This document shows, piece by piece, positions 17,203-28,958 of a stretch of 64,000 bases of DNA. Source of the stretch: Nocardioides ochotonae (lineage in GTDB: Bacteria; Actinomycetota; Actinomycetes; Propionibacteriales; Nocardioidaceae); contig NZ_CP061769.1 of assembly GCF_011420305.2 (NCBI RefSeq), forward strand, positions 620,001-684,000, read 5' to 3'. A model generated the notes under the pieces. That model saw only the letters and a program-made list of their open reading frames with translations. It was not told the origin of the DNA and did no database searches. Every line of letters starts with the position of its first letter. The first letter of the stretch is position 1. The position numbers and the translations under genes were made by a program.

Positions 17203-17673
17203 ATGCCGCGCAAGGGTCCCGCTCCCAAGCGCCCGATCGACGTCGACCCGGTCTACGGGTCGCAGCTGGTCACCCAGCTCGTCAGCAAGGTGCTTCAGGA
17301 CGGCAAGAAGCAGGTTGCTCAGCGCATCGTCTACTCCGCGCTCGAGGGCTGCCGCGAGAAGACCGGCACCGACCCGGTGGTCACGCTGAAGCGTGCCCTG
17401 GACAACGTGAAGCCGGCTCTCGAGGTCAAGTCCCGCCGTGTCGGTGGCGCCACCTACCAGGTCCCGATCGAGGTCAAGGGCACGCGTGGCACCACGCTCG
17501 CGCTGCGCTGGCTGGTCGGGTACGCCCAGGACCGTCGTGAGAAGACGATGGCCGAGCGCCTGATGAACGAGATCCTCGACGCCTCCAACGGCCTCGGTGC
17601 CGCTGTGAAGAAGCGTGAGGACACCCACAAGATGGCCGAGTCGAACAAGGCCTTCGCGCACTACCGCTGGTGA
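17203..17673 (+). CDS. rpsG: 30S ribosomal protein S7
   Basis: 156 residues, the usual length. It nucleates assembly of the 30S head and contacts the E-site tRNA. It starts with the family [11 protein letters not shown] and ends in HYRW. The ATG is 1 bp after the rpsL stop, so the two are translationally coupled. In other bacteria S7 represses the str operon through the rpsL-rpsG gap; here that gap is too short to hold such a target. Confidence 0.98.
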   Translation: MPRKGPAPKRPIDVDPVYGSQLVTQLVSKVLQDGKKQVAQRIVYSALEGCREKTGTDPVVTLKRALDNVKPALEVKSRRVGGATYQVPIEVKGTRGTTLALRWLVGYAQDRREKTMAERLMNEILDASNGLGAAVKKREDTHKMAESNKAFAHYRW

Positions 17674-17681
17674 CCACGGGC

Positions 17682-17702
17682 GGGGCGTCCCTCGGGCGCC
17701 CC
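17682..17702 (+). other. Hairpin in the rpsG-fusA gap
   Basis: A 6-bp stem ggggcg/cgcccc with a 9-nt loop, in the 69-bp gap before the fusA ribosome site. It may be a weak attenuator, an mRNA stability element, or the regulatory target absent upstream of rpsG. Confidence 0.4.
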
Positions 17703-17742
17703 GCTCCACCCGCCCGTCCTACTTTCTAAGGAACGCACAACA

Positions 17743-19854
<2,112 letters not shown>

Positions 19855-19937
19855 CCAACCGGCTACCCACGCGGACCCTCGGCACCACCACCCAGCAAGT
19901 ACGAGTCAAGTAACAACCACACCAGGAGGAGCCCCCA

Positions 19938-21131
19938 GTGGCTAAGGCGAAGTTCGAGCGGACCAAGCCGCACGTCAACATCGGCACCATTGGTCACATC
20001 GACCACGGTAAGACCACTCTTACCGCGGCGATCACGAAGGTGCTGCACGACAAGCACCCGGACCTCAACGCTGCCTCGGCGTTCGACGAGATCGACAAGG
20101 CTCCCGAGGAGCGTCAGCGCGGCATCACGATCTCGATCGCGCACGTCGAGTACCAGACCGAGTCGCGCCACTACGCGCACGTCGACTGCCCCGGTCACGC
20201 GGACTACATCAAGAACATGATCACCGGTGCCGCGCAGATGGACGGCGCGATCCTGGTGGTTGCCGCGACCGACGGCCCGATGCCGCAGACCCGTGAGCAC
20301 GTGCTGCTCGCCCGCCAGGTCGGCGTTCCCGCCCTGGTGGTCGCGCTCAACAAGTGCGACATGGTCGACGACGAGGAGCTCATCGAGCTCGTCGAGATGG
20401 AGGTGCGCGAGCTCCTCTCGGAGTACGAGTTCCCCGGCGACGACGTCCCGGTGGTTCGCATCGCTGCTCACCCCGCCCTCATGGGCGACGAGAAGTGGGC
20501 GAACTCCATCGTCGAGCTCATGGACGCGATCGACGAGTACATCCCGACCCCGGCCCGTGAGACGGACAAGCCGTTCCTCATGCCCGTCGAGGACGTCTTC
20601 ACCATCACCGGTCGCGGCACGGTCATCACCGGCCGTATCGAGCGCGGCATCGTGAAGGTCAACGAGGAGGTCGAGATCGTCGGCATCCGCGAGGGCTCGA
20701 TGAAGAGCACCGTCACCGGTGTCGAGATGTTCCGCAAGCTCCTCGACGAGGGCCAGGCGGGCGAGAACGTCGGTCTGCTCCTCCGTGGCACCAAGCGCGA
20801 GGACGTCGAGCGCGGCATGGTCGTGATCAAGCCGGGCACGACCACCCCGCACACCAACTTCGAGGCCTCGGTCTACATCCTCTCGAAGGAGGAGGGCGGC
20901 CGCCACACGCCGTTCTTCAACAACTACCGCCCGCAGTTCTACTTCCGTACCACGGACGTGACGGGCGTTGTGACCCTTCCCGAGGGCACCGAGATGGTCA
21001 TGCCGGGTGACAACACCGAGATGTCGGTCGAGCTCATCCAGCCCATCGCGATGGACGAGGGCCTGAAGTTCGCCATCCGTGAGGGTGGCCGGACGGTCGG
21101 CGCGGGTCGCGTCACCAAGATCACCAAGTGA
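19938..21131 (+). CDS. tuf: Elongation factor Tu
   Basis: 397 residues. GTPase that delivers aminoacyl-tRNA to the ribosome. G1 GHIDHGKTT (19-27), RGITI (61-65), DCPGH (83-87) and NKCD (138-141) are intact, and beta-barrel domains 2 and 3 are complete. GTG start behind a strong AGGAGGAG site. The 83-bp fusA-tuf gap shows no hairpin; a separate tuf promoter cannot be excluded. A strong terminator follows. Confidence 0.98.
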   Translation: MAKAKFERTKPHVNIGTIGHIDHGKTTLTAAITKVLHDKHPDLNAASAFDEIDKAPEERQRGITISIAHVEYQTESRHYAHVDCPGHADYIKNMITGAAQMDGAILVVAATDGPMPQTREHVLLARQVGVPALVVALNKCDMVDDEELIELVEMEVRELLSEYEFPGDDVPVVRIAAHPALMGDEKWANSIVELMDAIDEYIPTPARETDKPFLMPVEDVFTITGRGTVITGRIERGIVKVNEEVEIVGIREGSMKSTVTGVEMFRKLLDEGQAGENVGLLLRGTKREDVERGMVVIKPGTTTPHTNFEASVYILSKEEGGRHTPFFNNYRPQFYFRTTDVTGVVTLPEGTEMVMPGDNTEMSVELIQPIAMDEGLKFAIREGGRTVGAGRVTKITK

Positions 21132-21162
21132 TCACCGCCGGTCTCTGACCGGTTGATCCACC

Positions 21163-21196
21163 AGCACGGCCCCGGACCTCGGTCCGGGGCCGTGCT
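21163..21196 (+). terminator. Terminator of the str operon
   Basis: A perfect 15-bp stem (21163-21177 with 21182-21196) with loop ctcg, 31 bp after the tuf stop codon. Confidence 0.9.
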
Positions 21197-21223
21197 GCAT
21201 CTCCCAGGGGAGCCTCGGGTCGC

Positions 21224-21434
21224 TCAGGACATGTCGACGCCCTCGAAGTCCTCGGGGGTGTACTCGCGCGGCTCCACCAGCACCATCCAGTTGCCCGAGT
21301 TGTCGCGCATCAGCGAAGTGGAACTTGCTCATGCACGCCACCTGCGCCACGTCGTCGAGCACCAGGTCGCTGGCCAAGTGTCGGTCCAGGTGGTCGCGGG
21401 CGCGGCGCAGGTGCACCAGCGCGTCGCCGGGCAC
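21224..21434 (-). pseudogene. Remnant of an AraC-type HTH / glyoxalase-like gene, frameshifted
   Basis: On the minus strand a GTG at 21434 opens a frame encoding an AraC-type DNA-binding helix pair (LRRARDHLDRHL, then LVLDDVAQVACMSKFHF). From 21310 a second frame, shifted by one nucleotide, encodes a glyoxalase/VOC-like C-terminus (RDNSGNWMVLVEPREY ... FEGVDMS) ending at TGA 21224-21226. The middle of both domains is missing. AraC-HTH/VOC fusion regulators are known in actinobacteria, so this looks like one gene that lost its centre and its frame. It occupies most of the 361-bp gap between tuf and trmB. Not expected to be functional. Confidence 0.6.
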
Positions 21435-21492
21435 CCGGCGCGGGGAGGGGGCCACCCACGCGGTCCTAGGCGGGGACGGGGACAATGGAGCC

Positions 21493-22230
21493 GTGAACGA
21501 AGCAGTCGAGCCCGTCCGTCCCGCACGCCCGCACCACAAGCTGACCGAGGACGGGCGTCGGATGCGCGAGGTGCTGAGCTACTCGCGCCGCGGCAACCGC
21601 TTCACCCCCAACCAGGCCGCCGCCTGGGCCGCCCACCAGGCCGACTGGGTGGTGCCGGACGAGGCGGTGGACCGCCCCGGGTTCTCCTGGTCGTCCTGGT
21701 TCGGACGCGAGGCCCCGATGATCGTGGAGATCGGGTCCGGCGTGGGGGAGGCCACGGCCGTCCTCGCCGCGGCCCGCCCCGAGCACAACGTGCTGGCCCT
21801 GGAGGTCTGGCGCCCCGGCGTCGCGGACACGCTGTGGCGGGTGGCCGAGGCGGGTGCGGACAACGTCCGCCTGTGCAGCGTGGACGCCGTGTGGACGATG
21901 GAGCACCTCATCGCGCCCGACAGTCTCGACGAGCTGTGGACCTTCTTCCCTGACCCGTGGCACAAGAAGAGGCATCAGAAGCGTCGCCTGGTCGACGCCG
22001 AGTTCGCCCGGCTCGCGGCCTCCCGGCTGGTGCCGGGTGGCATCTGGCGGCTGGCCACCGACTGGGCCGACTACGCCGCGCAGATGATCGAGGTGCTCGG
22101 CGCCGAGCCGTCACTCCAGGGAGGCGTCGTCGAGCGCTGGAGCGAGCGGCCGGTGACGAAGTTCGAGCGCAAGGGGATCGCGGCCGGGCGCGCGATCACC
22201 GACCTGGCCTACCGCCGCGTCAGCGACTGA
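21493..22230 (+). CDS. trmB: tRNA (guanine-N7-)-methyltransferase
   Basis: 245 residues. SAM-dependent enzyme that makes m7G46 in the tRNA variable loop. The SAM-binding VEIGSGVGEAT and the family signature FFPDPWHKKRHQKRR are present, with a C-terminal TKFERKG block. The GTG at 21493 is chosen because it follows ggag and gives the usual N-terminus; the frame upstream is antisense to the AraC/VOC remnant. It sits alone between the str and S10 operons. Confidence 0.95.
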   Translation: MNEAVEPVRPARPHHKLTEDGRRMREVLSYSRRGNRFTPNQAAAWAAHQADWVVPDEAVDRPGFSWSSWFGREAPMIVEIGSGVGEATAVLAAARPEHNVLALEVWRPGVADTLWRVAEAGADNVRLCSVDAVWTMEHLIAPDSLDELWTFFPDPWHKKRHQKRRLVDAEFARLAASRLVPGGIWRLATDWADYAAQMIEVLGAEPSLQGGVVERWSERPVTKFERKGIAAGRAITDLAYRRVSD

Positions 22231-22240
22231 GGGGCAGGGC

Positions 22241-22381
22241 TCAGCGCCCGCCCATGCGGGAGAAGAGCCAGATGGCCACGACCGTGCCCACCACCATGAT
22301 CAGCCCCAGGATCAGGGTGTGCAGGCCGGGGTTCGCGGTCGGCGAGGTGCTTCCGTCGGCCATGAGCATGAGTGCGTCCAT
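22241..22381 (-). CDS. Small single-span membrane protein, 46 residues
   Basis: ATG at 22381 with a strong GGAGGA site 10 nt upstream on the minus strand. The N-terminal ~18 residues are polar, followed by one transmembrane segment (about 20-41: HTLILGLIMVVGTVVAIWLF) and a short basic end SRMGGR. A TTGACA-type promoter lies upstream at 22527-22555. Function unknown. It converges on trmB (10 bp apart) and is divergent from rpsJ. Confidence 0.65.
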   Translation of the reverse strand: MDALMLMADGSTSPTANPGLHTLILGLIMVVGTVVAIWLFSRMGGR

Positions 22382-22526
22382 CGGGGTCTGTTCCTCCGGG
22401 GGGTGGCGCCGAGGTCGCGGTGGGCGCGCGACAGCCTCGAGATGGTGGGGGTCCTTGCCGATGATATCGACCAGCAGGGCGGCCCCGACCGTCCGCCGGC
22501 GAGCCGCCCGCGCACGCTCGCTGGTC

Positions 22527-22555
22527 GATTTGGTCCCGTGCCTGAAGTCTGTCAA
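22527..22555 (-). promoter_or_regulatory. Candidate promoter for the 46-residue membrane protein
   Basis: On the minus strand TTGACA (22550-22555), a 17-bp spacer, then CAAATC (22527-22532). The -35 is perfect and the -10 is weak. The predicted leader is about 140 nt. Confidence 0.5.
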
Positions 22556-22688
22556 GATGATCCGGTTGCTCCGACGGGTCACGACGGAGCGCGTCACAAG
22601 CTTGACTACTGAATCGCGTCTCCCCGCTTCGCAAGGAGTGTGAGCTCGGTGGTCGGCATGTGTCCGCATCCGAGGAGACCCGATCAGC

Positions 22689-22716
22689 CTGACAAACCGT
22701 CGGGCACCACTATGAA
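22689..22716 (+). promoter_or_regulatory. Candidate promoter of the S10 operon
   Basis: CTGACA (22689-22694), 16-bp spacer, TATGAA (22711-22716), about 155 bp before rpsJ. It lies in the 490-bp interval 22382-22871, which otherwise holds the divergent small-protein promoter and the rpsJ leader. Confidence 0.5.
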
Positions 22717-22721
22717 TAAGT

Positions 22722-22781
22722 GAGACCCCGGTCTCGTGTTGCGCCTCCACTGGGCGACACGCCCGACCGCGGGGGTCGGAC
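22722..22781 (+). promoter_or_regulatory. Structured rpsJ leader with element shared with rpsL leader
   Basis: A hairpin gagac-cccg-gtctc (22722-22735) is followed at 22752-22776 by the 25-nt element identical to 16703-16727. Here its second half can pair fully: gggcg/cgccc and then ccgacc/ggtcgg with loop gcggg. This suggests an RNA control element for ribosomal protein operons. Confidence 0.6.
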
Positions 22782-22871
22782 CAGGTGGTGAGCACCAGGG
22801 CGGGACAGACCCAAACCGGGGGACGTTCCGGACATGCACGCGGCAGATGAGTAGAAGGACGAGAGAGACCT

Positions 22872-23180
22872 ATGGCGGGACAGAAGATCCGCATCAGGCT
22901 CAAGGCCTATGACCACGAGGTGATCGACACCTCGGCACGCAAGATCGTGGACACGGTCACCCGCACGGGTGCCAAGGTCGCCGGCCCGGTGCCGCTGCCG
23001 ACCGAGAAGAACGTGTACTGCGTCATCCGCTCGCCCCACAAGTACAAGGACTCTCGCGAGCACTTCGAGATGCGCACTCACAAGCGCCTCATCGACATCA
23101 TCGACCCCACGCCGAAGACCGTCGACTCGCTCATGCGCCTCGACCTGCCTGCCGGCGTCGACATCGAGATCAAGCTCTGA
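22872..23180 (+). CDS. rpsJ: 30S ribosomal protein S10
   Basis: 102 residues, complete. A head protein of the 30S subunit, also the NusG/NusB-linked antitermination protein NusE. Starts [19 protein letters not shown], ends with VDIEIKL, as in the family. First gene of the S10 operon; rplC follows 10 bp later. agagagacct precedes the ATG. Confidence 0.98.
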   Translation: MAGQKIRIRLKAYDHEVIDTSARKIVDTVTRTGAKVAGPVPLPTEKNVYCVIRSPHKYKDSREHFEMRTHKRLIDIIDPTPKTVDSLMRLDLPAGVDIEIKL

Positions 23181-23190
23181 GGTTCCGGAC

Positions 23191-23850
23191 ATGACTTTCG
23201 AACGCAATGCCAAGGGACTGCTGGGCGCGAAGCTCGGCATGACCCAGGTCTGGGACGAGAACAACCGCGTCGTCCCCGTGACCGTTATCGCCGCGAACAC
23301 CAACGTGGTCACCCAGGTCCGCACGCCCGAGATCGACGGCTACAACGCCGTCCAGATCGGGTTCGGCGAGATCGAGGGCCGCAAGGTCACCAAGCCGCAG
23401 GCGGGCCACTTCGACAAGGCCGGGGTCACCCCCCGTCGCCACATCGTCGAGATCCGGACCACTGCGGCCTCCGAGTACACCGTGGGCCAGGAGCTGCCCG
23501 TCGACACCTTCGCCGCTGGCGAGGAGATCGACGTGACCGGCACCAGCAAGGGCAAGGGCTTCGCCGGCGTCATGAAGCGTCACGGCTTCGCCGGCGTCTC
23601 CGCCTCGCACGGTGCTCACCGCAACCACCGCAAGCCGGGCTCGATCGGCGCCTGCGCCACGCCCGGCCGCGTGTTCAAGGGCGTCCGCATGGCCGGCCGG
23701 ATGGGTCACGACACCGTCACGACCCAGAACGTCACCGTGCACGCCGTCGACGTCGAGAAGGGCCTGATCCTCCTCAAGGGTGCCGTTCCCGGCCCCAAGG
23801 GTGGTCTCGTGGTGCTCCGCTCGGCTGCCAAGCAGACGCAGGAGGCCTGA
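23191..23850 (+). CDS. rplC: 50S ribosomal protein L3
   Basis: 219 residues. It binds near the 3' end of 23S rRNA and starts 50S assembly. It has [14 protein letters not shown] near the start and the long loop [15 protein letters not shown] that reaches toward the peptidyl-transferase centre. The start at 23191 was chosen over frame openings inside rpsJ. The rplD start is 2 bp after its stop. Confidence 0.98.
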   Translation: MTFERNAKGLLGAKLGMTQVWDENNRVVPVTVIAANTNVVTQVRTPEIDGYNAVQIGFGEIEGRKVTKPQAGHFDKAGVTPRRHIVEIRTTAASEYTVGQELPVDTFAAGEEIDVTGTSKGKGFAGVMKRHGFAGVSASHGAHRNHRKPGSIGACATPGRVFKGVRMAGRMGHDTVTTQNVTVHAVDVEKGLILLKGAVPGPKGGLVVLRSAAKQTQEA

Positions 23851-23852
23851 GC

Positions 23853-24467
23853 ATGGCTACCAAGACCGTGAAGGTCGACCTCCCCTCCGAGATCTTCGGT
23901 GTGGAGACCAACATCCCCCTGATCCACCAGGTCGTCGTGGCCCAGCAGGCCGCTGCGCGTCAGGGCACGCACTCCACCAAGCGCCGCGGTGAAGTCCGCG
24001 GTGGTGGCCGCAAGCCCTACAAGCAGAAGGGCACCGGCCGCGCCCGCCAGGGCTCGACCCGCGCGCCGCAGTTCGTCGGCGGTGGCGTCGTGCACGGCCC
24101 CAAGCCGCGCGACTACGACCAGCGCACCCCCAAGAAGATGAAGGCCGCCGCCCTGCGCGGTGCCCTCTCCGACCGGGCCCGCAACGAGCGCATCCACGTC
24201 GTGGACGCCCTGATCTCCGCCGACAAGCCGTCGACGAAGGTCGCGCTCGCCGCGCTGACCGCGCTCTCCGAGCGCAACCGCTTCCTCGTGGTCCTCGAGC
24301 GTGCCGACACCGTCACCTGGCTGTCGCTGCGCAACGTCCCCAAGGTGCACATCGTGGCGGTTGACCAGCTGAACACCTACGACGTGCTCGCGTCCGACGA
24401 CGTGGTCTTCACCAAGGGCGCCTACGACGCGTTCGTGAGCGGCACCGCGAAGGAGGCCTCCAAGTGA
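23853..24467 (+). CDS. rplD: 50S ribosomal protein L4
   Basis: 204 residues. It lines the exit tunnel with its extended loop ([12 protein letters not shown], about residues 62-73), the site of macrolide-resistance changes in other bacteria. L4 represses the S10 operon in E. coli; whether it does here cannot be told. It overlaps rplW by 4 bp, so the two are translationally coupled. Confidence 0.98.
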   Translation: MATKTVKVDLPSEIFGVETNIPLIHQVVVAQQAAARQGTHSTKRRGEVRGGGRKPYKQKGTGRARQGSTRAPQFVGGGVVHGPKPRDYDQRTPKKMKAAALRGALSDRARNERIHVVDALISADKPSTKVALAALTALSERNRFLVVLERADTVTWLSLRNVPKVHIVAVDQLNTYDVLASDDVVFTKGAYDAFVSGTAKEASK

Positions 24468-24760
24468 GCACCCTGCACAAGGACCACCGCGACATCCTGA
24501 TCGCGCCGGTCGTGTCCGAGAAGAGCTACAGCCTCCTCGACGCCAACAAGTACACCTTCCTCGTCCGTCCGGACGCGAACAAGACCGAGATCAAGATCGC
24601 GGTCGAGAAGGTGTTCAACGTCAAGGTCACGTCGGTCAACACGCTCAACCGTCCCGGCAAGACCCGTCGTACCCGTACCGGTCTCGGCAAGCGCAAGGAC
24701 ACCAAGCGCGCGATCGTCTCGCTCGCTGAGGGCCACCGCATCGACATCTTCGGGGCCTGA
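24464..24760 (+). CDS. rplW: 50S ribosomal protein L23
   Basis: 98 residues. It sits at the tunnel exit and is a docking site for trigger factor and SRP. It begins [20 protein letters not shown], as in other actinobacteria. GTG start overlapping the rplD stop by 4 bp (GTGA). Confidence 0.97.
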   Translation: MSTLHKDHRDILIAPVVSEKSYSLLDANKYTFLVRPDANKTEIKIAVEKVFNVKVTSVNTLNRPGKTRRTRTGLGKRKDTKRAIVSLAEGHRIDIFGA

Positions 24761-24789
24761 GAGCCACCGGATCACGAGGACTAAGACAC

Positions 24790-25626
24790 ATGGCTATCCG
24801 CAAGTACAAGCCGACCACCCCGGGCCGTCGTGGCTCCTCGGTGGCCGACTTCGTCGAGATCACCCGGACCACTCCGGAGAAGTCGCTGACGCGTCCGCTG
24901 CCCAAGAAGGGCGGCCGCAACAACCAGGGCCGGATCACCACCCGGCACCAGGGTGGCGGTCACAAGCGCGCCTACCGCATCATCGACTTCCGCCGCTACG
25001 ACAAGGACGGCGTGCCGGCCAAGGTCGCTCACATCGAGTACGACCCGAACCGCACCGCCCGCATCGCGCTGCTGCACTACGCGGACGGCGAGAAGCGCTA
25101 CATCATCGCGCCGAAGGGCCTCACCCAGGGCACCGCGGTCGAGTCGGGCCCCACTGCCGACATCAAGCCCGGCAACAACCTCCCGCTGCGCAACATCCCG
25201 GTCGGTACGACGATCCACAACGTGGAGCTTCGTCCCGGCGGCGGCGCGAAGATCGCCCGCTCCGCGGGCAACAGCGCCCAGCTGGTCGCCCGTGAGGGCT
25301 CCCGCGCCACGCTGCGCATGCCCTCGGGCGAGATGCGCTTCGTGGACGTCCGCTGCCGCGCCACCATCGGCGAGGTCGGCAATGCCGAGCAGTCGAACAT
25401 CAACTGGGGCAAGGCCGGCCGTATGCGCTGGAAGGGCAAGCGCCCGACGGTCCGCGGTGTCGTGATGAACCCGGTCGACCACCCGCACGGTGGTGGTGAG
25501 GGCAAGACGTCCGGTGGTCGCCACCCCGTCTCCCCCTGGGGCAAGCCCGAGGGCCGCACGCGCAAGCGCAAGGCCAGCGACTCCCAGATCATCCGCCGTC
25601 GCAAGACCGGCAAGAACAAGCGCTGA
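24790..25626 (+). CDS. rplB: 50S ribosomal protein L2
   Basis: 278 residues. It is required for subunit association and peptidyl transfer. The C-terminal [17 protein letters not shown] segment with the conserved histidine near residue 230 is intact. It starts 29 bp after rplW behind cacgagga. Confidence 0.98.
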   Translation: MAIRKYKPTTPGRRGSSVADFVEITRTTPEKSLTRPLPKKGGRNNQGRITTRHQGGGHKRAYRIIDFRRYDKDGVPAKVAHIEYDPNRTARIALLHYADGEKRYIIAPKGLTQGTAVESGPTADIKPGNNLPLRNIPVGTTIHNVELRPGGGAKIARSAGNSAQLVAREGSRATLRMPSGEMRFVDVRCRATIGEVGNAEQSNINWGKAGRMRWKGKRPTVRGVVMNPVDHPHGGGEGKTSGGRHPVSPWGKPEGRTRKRKASDSQIIRRRKTGKNKR

Positions 25627-25641
25627 TAGGGAAGTAGACAG

Positions 25642-25923
25642 ATGCCTCGCAGCCTGAAGAAGGGCCCCTTTGTCGACGGCCACCTCCTCAAGAAGGTGGA
25701 CGCCGAGAACGACAAGGGGAGCCACAACGTCATCAAGACGTGGTCGCGCCGGTCGATGATCATCCCCTCGATGATCGGCCACACCATCGCGGTCCACGAC
25801 GGCCGCAAGCACGTCCCGGTCTTCGTGACCGACTCGATGGTCGGCCACAAGCTGGGCGAGTTCGCCCCGACCCGCACGTACCGCGGACACGTCAAGGAAG
25901 ACCGGAAGGGACGTCGTCGATGA
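25642..25923 (+). CDS. rpsS: 30S ribosomal protein S19
   Basis: 93 residues, the standard length, starting [18 protein letters not shown]. It forms a complex with S13 in the 30S head. It overlaps rplV by 4 bp. Confidence 0.98.
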   Translation: MPRSLKKGPFVDGHLLKKVDAENDKGSHNVIKTWSRRSMIIPSMIGHTIAVHDGRKHVPVFVTDSMVGHKLGEFAPTRTYRGHVKEDRKGRRR

Positions 25924-26345
25924 GCACCACTGAGCGTCAGCGCACGAGCGCCCGTCGCGACTCGCTGCTCGGTGACGAGCAGGGTGCCTTCGCGAGTGCC
26001 CGCTTCGTGCGGATCACCCCGATGAAGGCCCGCCGCGTCGTCGACATGGTCCGTGGCCTTCCCGTCGACGAGGCCCTGGCGCTGCTGCAGTTCGCGCCGC
26101 AGTCCGCCTCGGAGACCGTGTACAAGGTGCTCGAGAGCGCCATCGCCAACGCCGAGACCACTGAGGGTCTCGACCGTGGCGACCTGGTCATCTCGGTCGC
26201 CCGGGTCGACGAGGGCCCGACCATGAAGCGCTGGCGTCCGCGTGCCCAGGGGCGCGCGACGCGTATCAACAAGCGCACCAGCCACATCACGCTGGCGGTC
26301 CAGCCGGCCGCCGTGGTCGCTGAGAAGAAGGGACGGAAGGCCTGA
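25920..26345 (+). CDS. rplV: 50S ribosomal protein L22
   Basis: 141 residues, somewhat longer than the 110-residue E. coli form because of an N-terminal extension of about 25 residues rich in Ser, Thr and Arg. The tunnel loop ([15 protein letters not shown]) linked to macrolide sensitivity is normal. The ATG overlaps the rpsS stop by 4 bp. The rpsC ATG shares one base with its stop. Confidence 0.97.
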   Translation: MSTTERQRTSARRDSLLGDEQGAFASARFVRITPMKARRVVDMVRGLPVDEALALLQFAPQSASETVYKVLESAIANAETTEGLDRGDLVISVARVDEGPTMKRWRPRAQGRATRINKRTSHITLAVQPAAVVAEKKGRKA

Positions 26346-27190
26346 TGGGCCAGAAGATCAACCCGAACGGCTTCCGCCTCGGCATCTCCACGGACCACAA
26401 GTCCCGCTGGTACGCCGACAAGCTGTACAAGTCGTACGTCGGCGAGGACGTCGCCATCCGCAAGCTCCTGTCCAAGGGCATGGAGCGGGCCGGTATCGCC
26501 AAGGTCGAGATCGAGCGCACCCGTGACCGCGTCCGCGTGGACATCCACACGGCGCGCCCGGGCATCGTCATCGGTCGCCGCGGCGCCGAGGCCGACCGCA
26601 TCCGCGGTGAGCTCGAGAAGCTCACGGGCAAGCAGGTCCAGCTGAACATCCTCGAGGTCAAGAGCCCCGAGATGGACGCCCAGCTGGTCGCCCAGGGTGT
26701 GGCCGAGCAGCTCGCCGGTCGCGTGCAGTTCCGCCGCGCCATGCGCAAGGCCATGCAGACCACGATGCGCTCGGGTGCCAAGGGCATCCGGATCCAGTGC
26801 TCCGGTCGACTCAACGGCGCCGAGATGTCGCGTACCGAGTTCTACCGCGAGGGTCGCGTGCCGCTGCACACCCTGCGTGCGGACATCGACTACGGCTTCT
26901 ACGAGGCCAAGACGACCTTCGGCCGCATCGGCGTGAAGGTCTGGATCTACAAGGGCGAGGTCGCCGGCACCCGTGCCGAGCGCCAGGCCCAGGCAGCCGC
27001 CCGCGCCGGTGTCCCCGGTCGCGGTGGCCGTCCGCAGCGCGGCGGCGAGCGCCCGAGCCGTGGCTCGCGCGGCGAGCGTCCGACGCGTGCGGACCGCGGT
27101 GGCGAGGGTGCCCCTGCTGTGACCGAGGCGCCGGCCGGTGGCGACACCGCCCAGGCGACCACCTCGGCCGAGACCCCCAAGGAGGGCTGA
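26345..27190 (+). CDS. rpsC: 30S ribosomal protein S3
   Basis: 281 residues. It forms the mRNA entry tunnel with S4 and S5. The KH domain ([11 protein letters not shown], about 77-87) and the S3 C-terminal domain are complete to about residue 212. A tail of about 70 residues follows, first Arg/Gly-rich (repeated GERPSRG-like units), then Ala/Thr/acidic. Such tails are common in actinobacteria and absent in E. coli. Confidence 0.98.
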   Translation: MGQKINPNGFRLGISTDHKSRWYADKLYKSYVGEDVAIRKLLSKGMERAGIAKVEIERTRDRVRVDIHTARPGIVIGRRGAEADRIRGELEKLTGKQVQLNILEVKSPEMDAQLVAQGVAEQLAGRVQFRRAMRKAMQTTMRSGAKGIRIQCSGRLNGAEMSRTEFYREGRVPLHTLRADIDYGFYEAKTTFGRIGVKVWIYKGEVAGTRAERQAQAAARAGVPGRGGRPQRGGERPSRGSRGERPTRADRGGEGAPAVTEAPAGGDTAQATTSAETPKEG

Positions 27191-27193
27191 CCC

Positions 27194-27613
27194 ATGCTGA
27201 TGCCCCGTCGTGTCAAGCACCGCAAGCAGCACCACCCGAAGCGGACCGGTGCGGCGAAGGGTGGCACGAAGCTCGCCTTCGGCGACTTCGGCATCCAGGC
27301 GGTCGAGGGCCACTACGTGACCAACCGCCAGATCGAGTCGGCGCGTATCGCGATGACCCGCCACATCAAGCGTGGTGGCAAGGTGTGGATCAACATCTAC
27401 CCGGACCGCCCGCTGACCAAGAAGCCTGCCGAGACCCGCATGGGTTCCGGTAAGGGTTCGCCCGAGTGGTGGGTCGCGAACGTCAAGCCCGGTCGCGTCA
27501 TGTTCGAACTCTCCGGTGTCACCGAGGACGTCGCCCGCGAGGCCATGCGCCGTGCGATGCACAAGCTCCCGATGAAGTGCCGGTTCATCTCCCGAGAGGC
27601 GGGCGACTTCTGA
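27194..27613 (+). CDS. rplP: 50S ribosomal protein L16
   Basis: 139 residues. It lies near the A site and helps tRNA accommodation. It starts [17 protein letters not shown] and contains the [17 protein letters not shown] block of the family. Its stop shares one base with the rpmC start. Confidence 0.98.
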   Translation: MLMPRRVKHRKQHHPKRTGAAKGGTKLAFGDFGIQAVEGHYVTNRQIESARIAMTRHIKRGGKVWINIYPDRPLTKKPAETRMGSGKGSPEWWVANVKPGRVMFELSGVTEDVAREAMRRAMHKLPMKCRFISREAGDF

Positions 27614-27855
27614 TGGCTAACGCTCACGAGCTCGACGAGCTGAACGACGTCGACCTGGAGGCCAAGCTCCGCGAGGCCAAGGAGGAGCTGTTCAACCTCC
27701 GCTTCCAGGCCGCGACCGGTCAGCTGGAGAGCCACGGCCGCCTGCGTGCGGTCAAGAAGGACATTGCCCGGATCTACACCGTGGTGCGCGAGCGCGAGCT
27801 CGGCATCCGCTCCGCCGCGGGCAGCAACGAGTCGAACGAGGATGGTGCCGCATGA
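27613..27855 (+). CDS. rpmC: 50S ribosomal protein L29
   Basis: 80 residues: two antiparallel helices ([20 protein letters not shown] and a region with [14 protein letters not shown]) plus an acidic Ser/Asn-rich tail of about 18 residues. It sits near the tunnel exit beside L23. The ATG at 27613 overlaps the rplP stop by one base, and its stop overlaps rpsQ by 4 bp. Confidence 0.97.
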   Translation: MANAHELDELNDVDLEAKLREAKEELFNLRFQAATGQLESHGRLRAVKKDIARIYTVVRERELGIRSAAGSNESNEDGAA

Positions 27856-28127
27856 GCGAGCAGACCCCGACCGCGGACCGCAAGGCCCGCAAGGTCCGCG
27901 AGGGCCTGGTCGTCAGCGACAAGATGGACAAGACCGTGGTCGTGTCCGTCGAGGACCGCGTCAAGCACGCGCTGTACGGCAAGGTGCTCCGCAAGACCAG
28001 CAAGCTGAAGGCGCACGACGAGGCCAACGCGTGCGGCATCGGCGACCGGGTCCTCCTGATGGAGACGCGTCCGCTGTCGGCCACGAAGCGCTGGCGCGTC
28101 ATCGAGATCCTCGAGAAGGCCAAGTAA
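27852..28127 (+). CDS. rpsQ: 30S ribosomal protein S17
   Basis: 91 residues, OB-fold primary binder of 16S r[22 protein letters not shown] is typical. It is the last gene of the S10 set; a 97-bp gap with a hairpin follows before rplN. Confidence 0.97.
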   Translation: MSEQTPTADRKARKVREGLVVSDKMDKTVVVSVEDRVKHALYGKVLRKTSKLKAHDEANACGIGDRVLLMETRPLSATKRWRVIEILEKAK

Positions 28128-28174
28128 GTCACTTCGCCTTCGCAGGCGAGGACCCACCCACTAGTTCGGCCAGG

Positions 28175-28198
28175 CTCGCGGTCCGTCGAGACCGCGAG
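28175..28198 (+). other. Hairpin at the S10/spc boundary
   Basis: A perfect 9-bp stem ctcgcggtc/gaccgcgag with a 6-nt loop, in the 97-bp gap before rplN. There is no U-tract. It is probably an attenuator or processing signal, since transcription likely continues into the spc genes. Confidence 0.6.
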
Positions 28199-28224
28199 AA
28201 CCAGCTCGACAACCAGGAGAAACA

Positions 28225-28593
28225 ATGATCCAGCAGGAGTCGCGACTCAAGGTCGCCGACAACACCGGTGCAAAGGAAATCCTCTGCATCCGTGTTCTCG
28301 GTGGCTCGGGTCGGCGCTACGCCGGCATCGGCGACGTCATCGTCGCGACCGTCAAGGACGCGATCCCCGGTGGCAATGTGAAGAAGGGTGACGTCGTCAA
28401 GGCCGTCATCGTGCGCACCGTCAAGGAGCGCCGCCGTGCCGACGGTTCGTACATCCGCTTCGACGAGAACGCGGCCGTCATTCTGAAGAACGACGGCGAG
28501 CCCCGCGGCACCCGCATCTTCGGCCCCGTGGGCCGTGAGCTGCGCGAGAAGAAGTTCATGAAGATCATCTCGCTCGCCCCGGAGGTGCTGTGA
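28225..28593 (+). CDS. rplN: 50S ribosomal protein L14
   Basis: 122 residues, the standard length. It begins [19 protein letters not shown] and contains [16 protein letters not shown]. It forms an intersubunit bridge and is the binding platform of the silencing factor RsfS. First spc gene, behind caggagaaaca. Confidence 0.98.
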   Translation: MIQQESRLKVADNTGAKEILCIRVLGGSGRRYAGIGDVIVATVKDAIPGGNVKKGDVVKAVIVRTVKERRRADGSYIRFDENAAVILKNDGEPRGTRIFGPVGRELREKKFMKIISLAPEVL

Positions 28594-28958
28594 TGGCCAA
28601 GGCGTCGGTCAACATCAAGAAGGGCGACACCGTCAAGGTGATCGCCGGCAAGGACAAGGGTGCCGAGGGCAAGGTCATCCAGGTGCTCCGTGAGGAGCAG
28701 CGGGTGATCGTCGAGGGCGTCAACCGCGTCAAGAAGCACACCAAGGTCGTGAACCAGGGCGGTCGCGCCGGCAACACCGGTGGCATCATCACCGCCGAGG
28801 CCCCGATCCACGTCTCGAACGTCATGCTCGTCGAGGGCGACGGCGTGACCCGCATCGGCTTCCGCCGCGACGAGGTCACCAAGCGCCGCCCGGACGGCTC
28901 GACGTACACCGCTCAGCGCAGCGTCCGCATCTCGCGCAAGACCGGCAAGGAAATCTGA
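28593..28958 (+). CDS. rplX: 50S ribosomal protein L24
   Basis: 121 residues. An early 50S assembly protein with a KOW motif ([16 protein letters not shown] near the start). The ATG at 28593 is preferred; an adjacent GTG at 28590 is possible. One-base overlaps with rplN and rplE indicate coupled translation. Confidence 0.97.
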   Translation: MAKASVNIKKGDTVKVIAGKDKGAEGKVIQVLREEQRVIVEGVNRVKKHTKVVNQGGRAGNTGGIITAEAPIHVSNVMLVEGDGVTRIGFRRDEVTKRRPDGSTYTAQRSVRISRKTGKEI

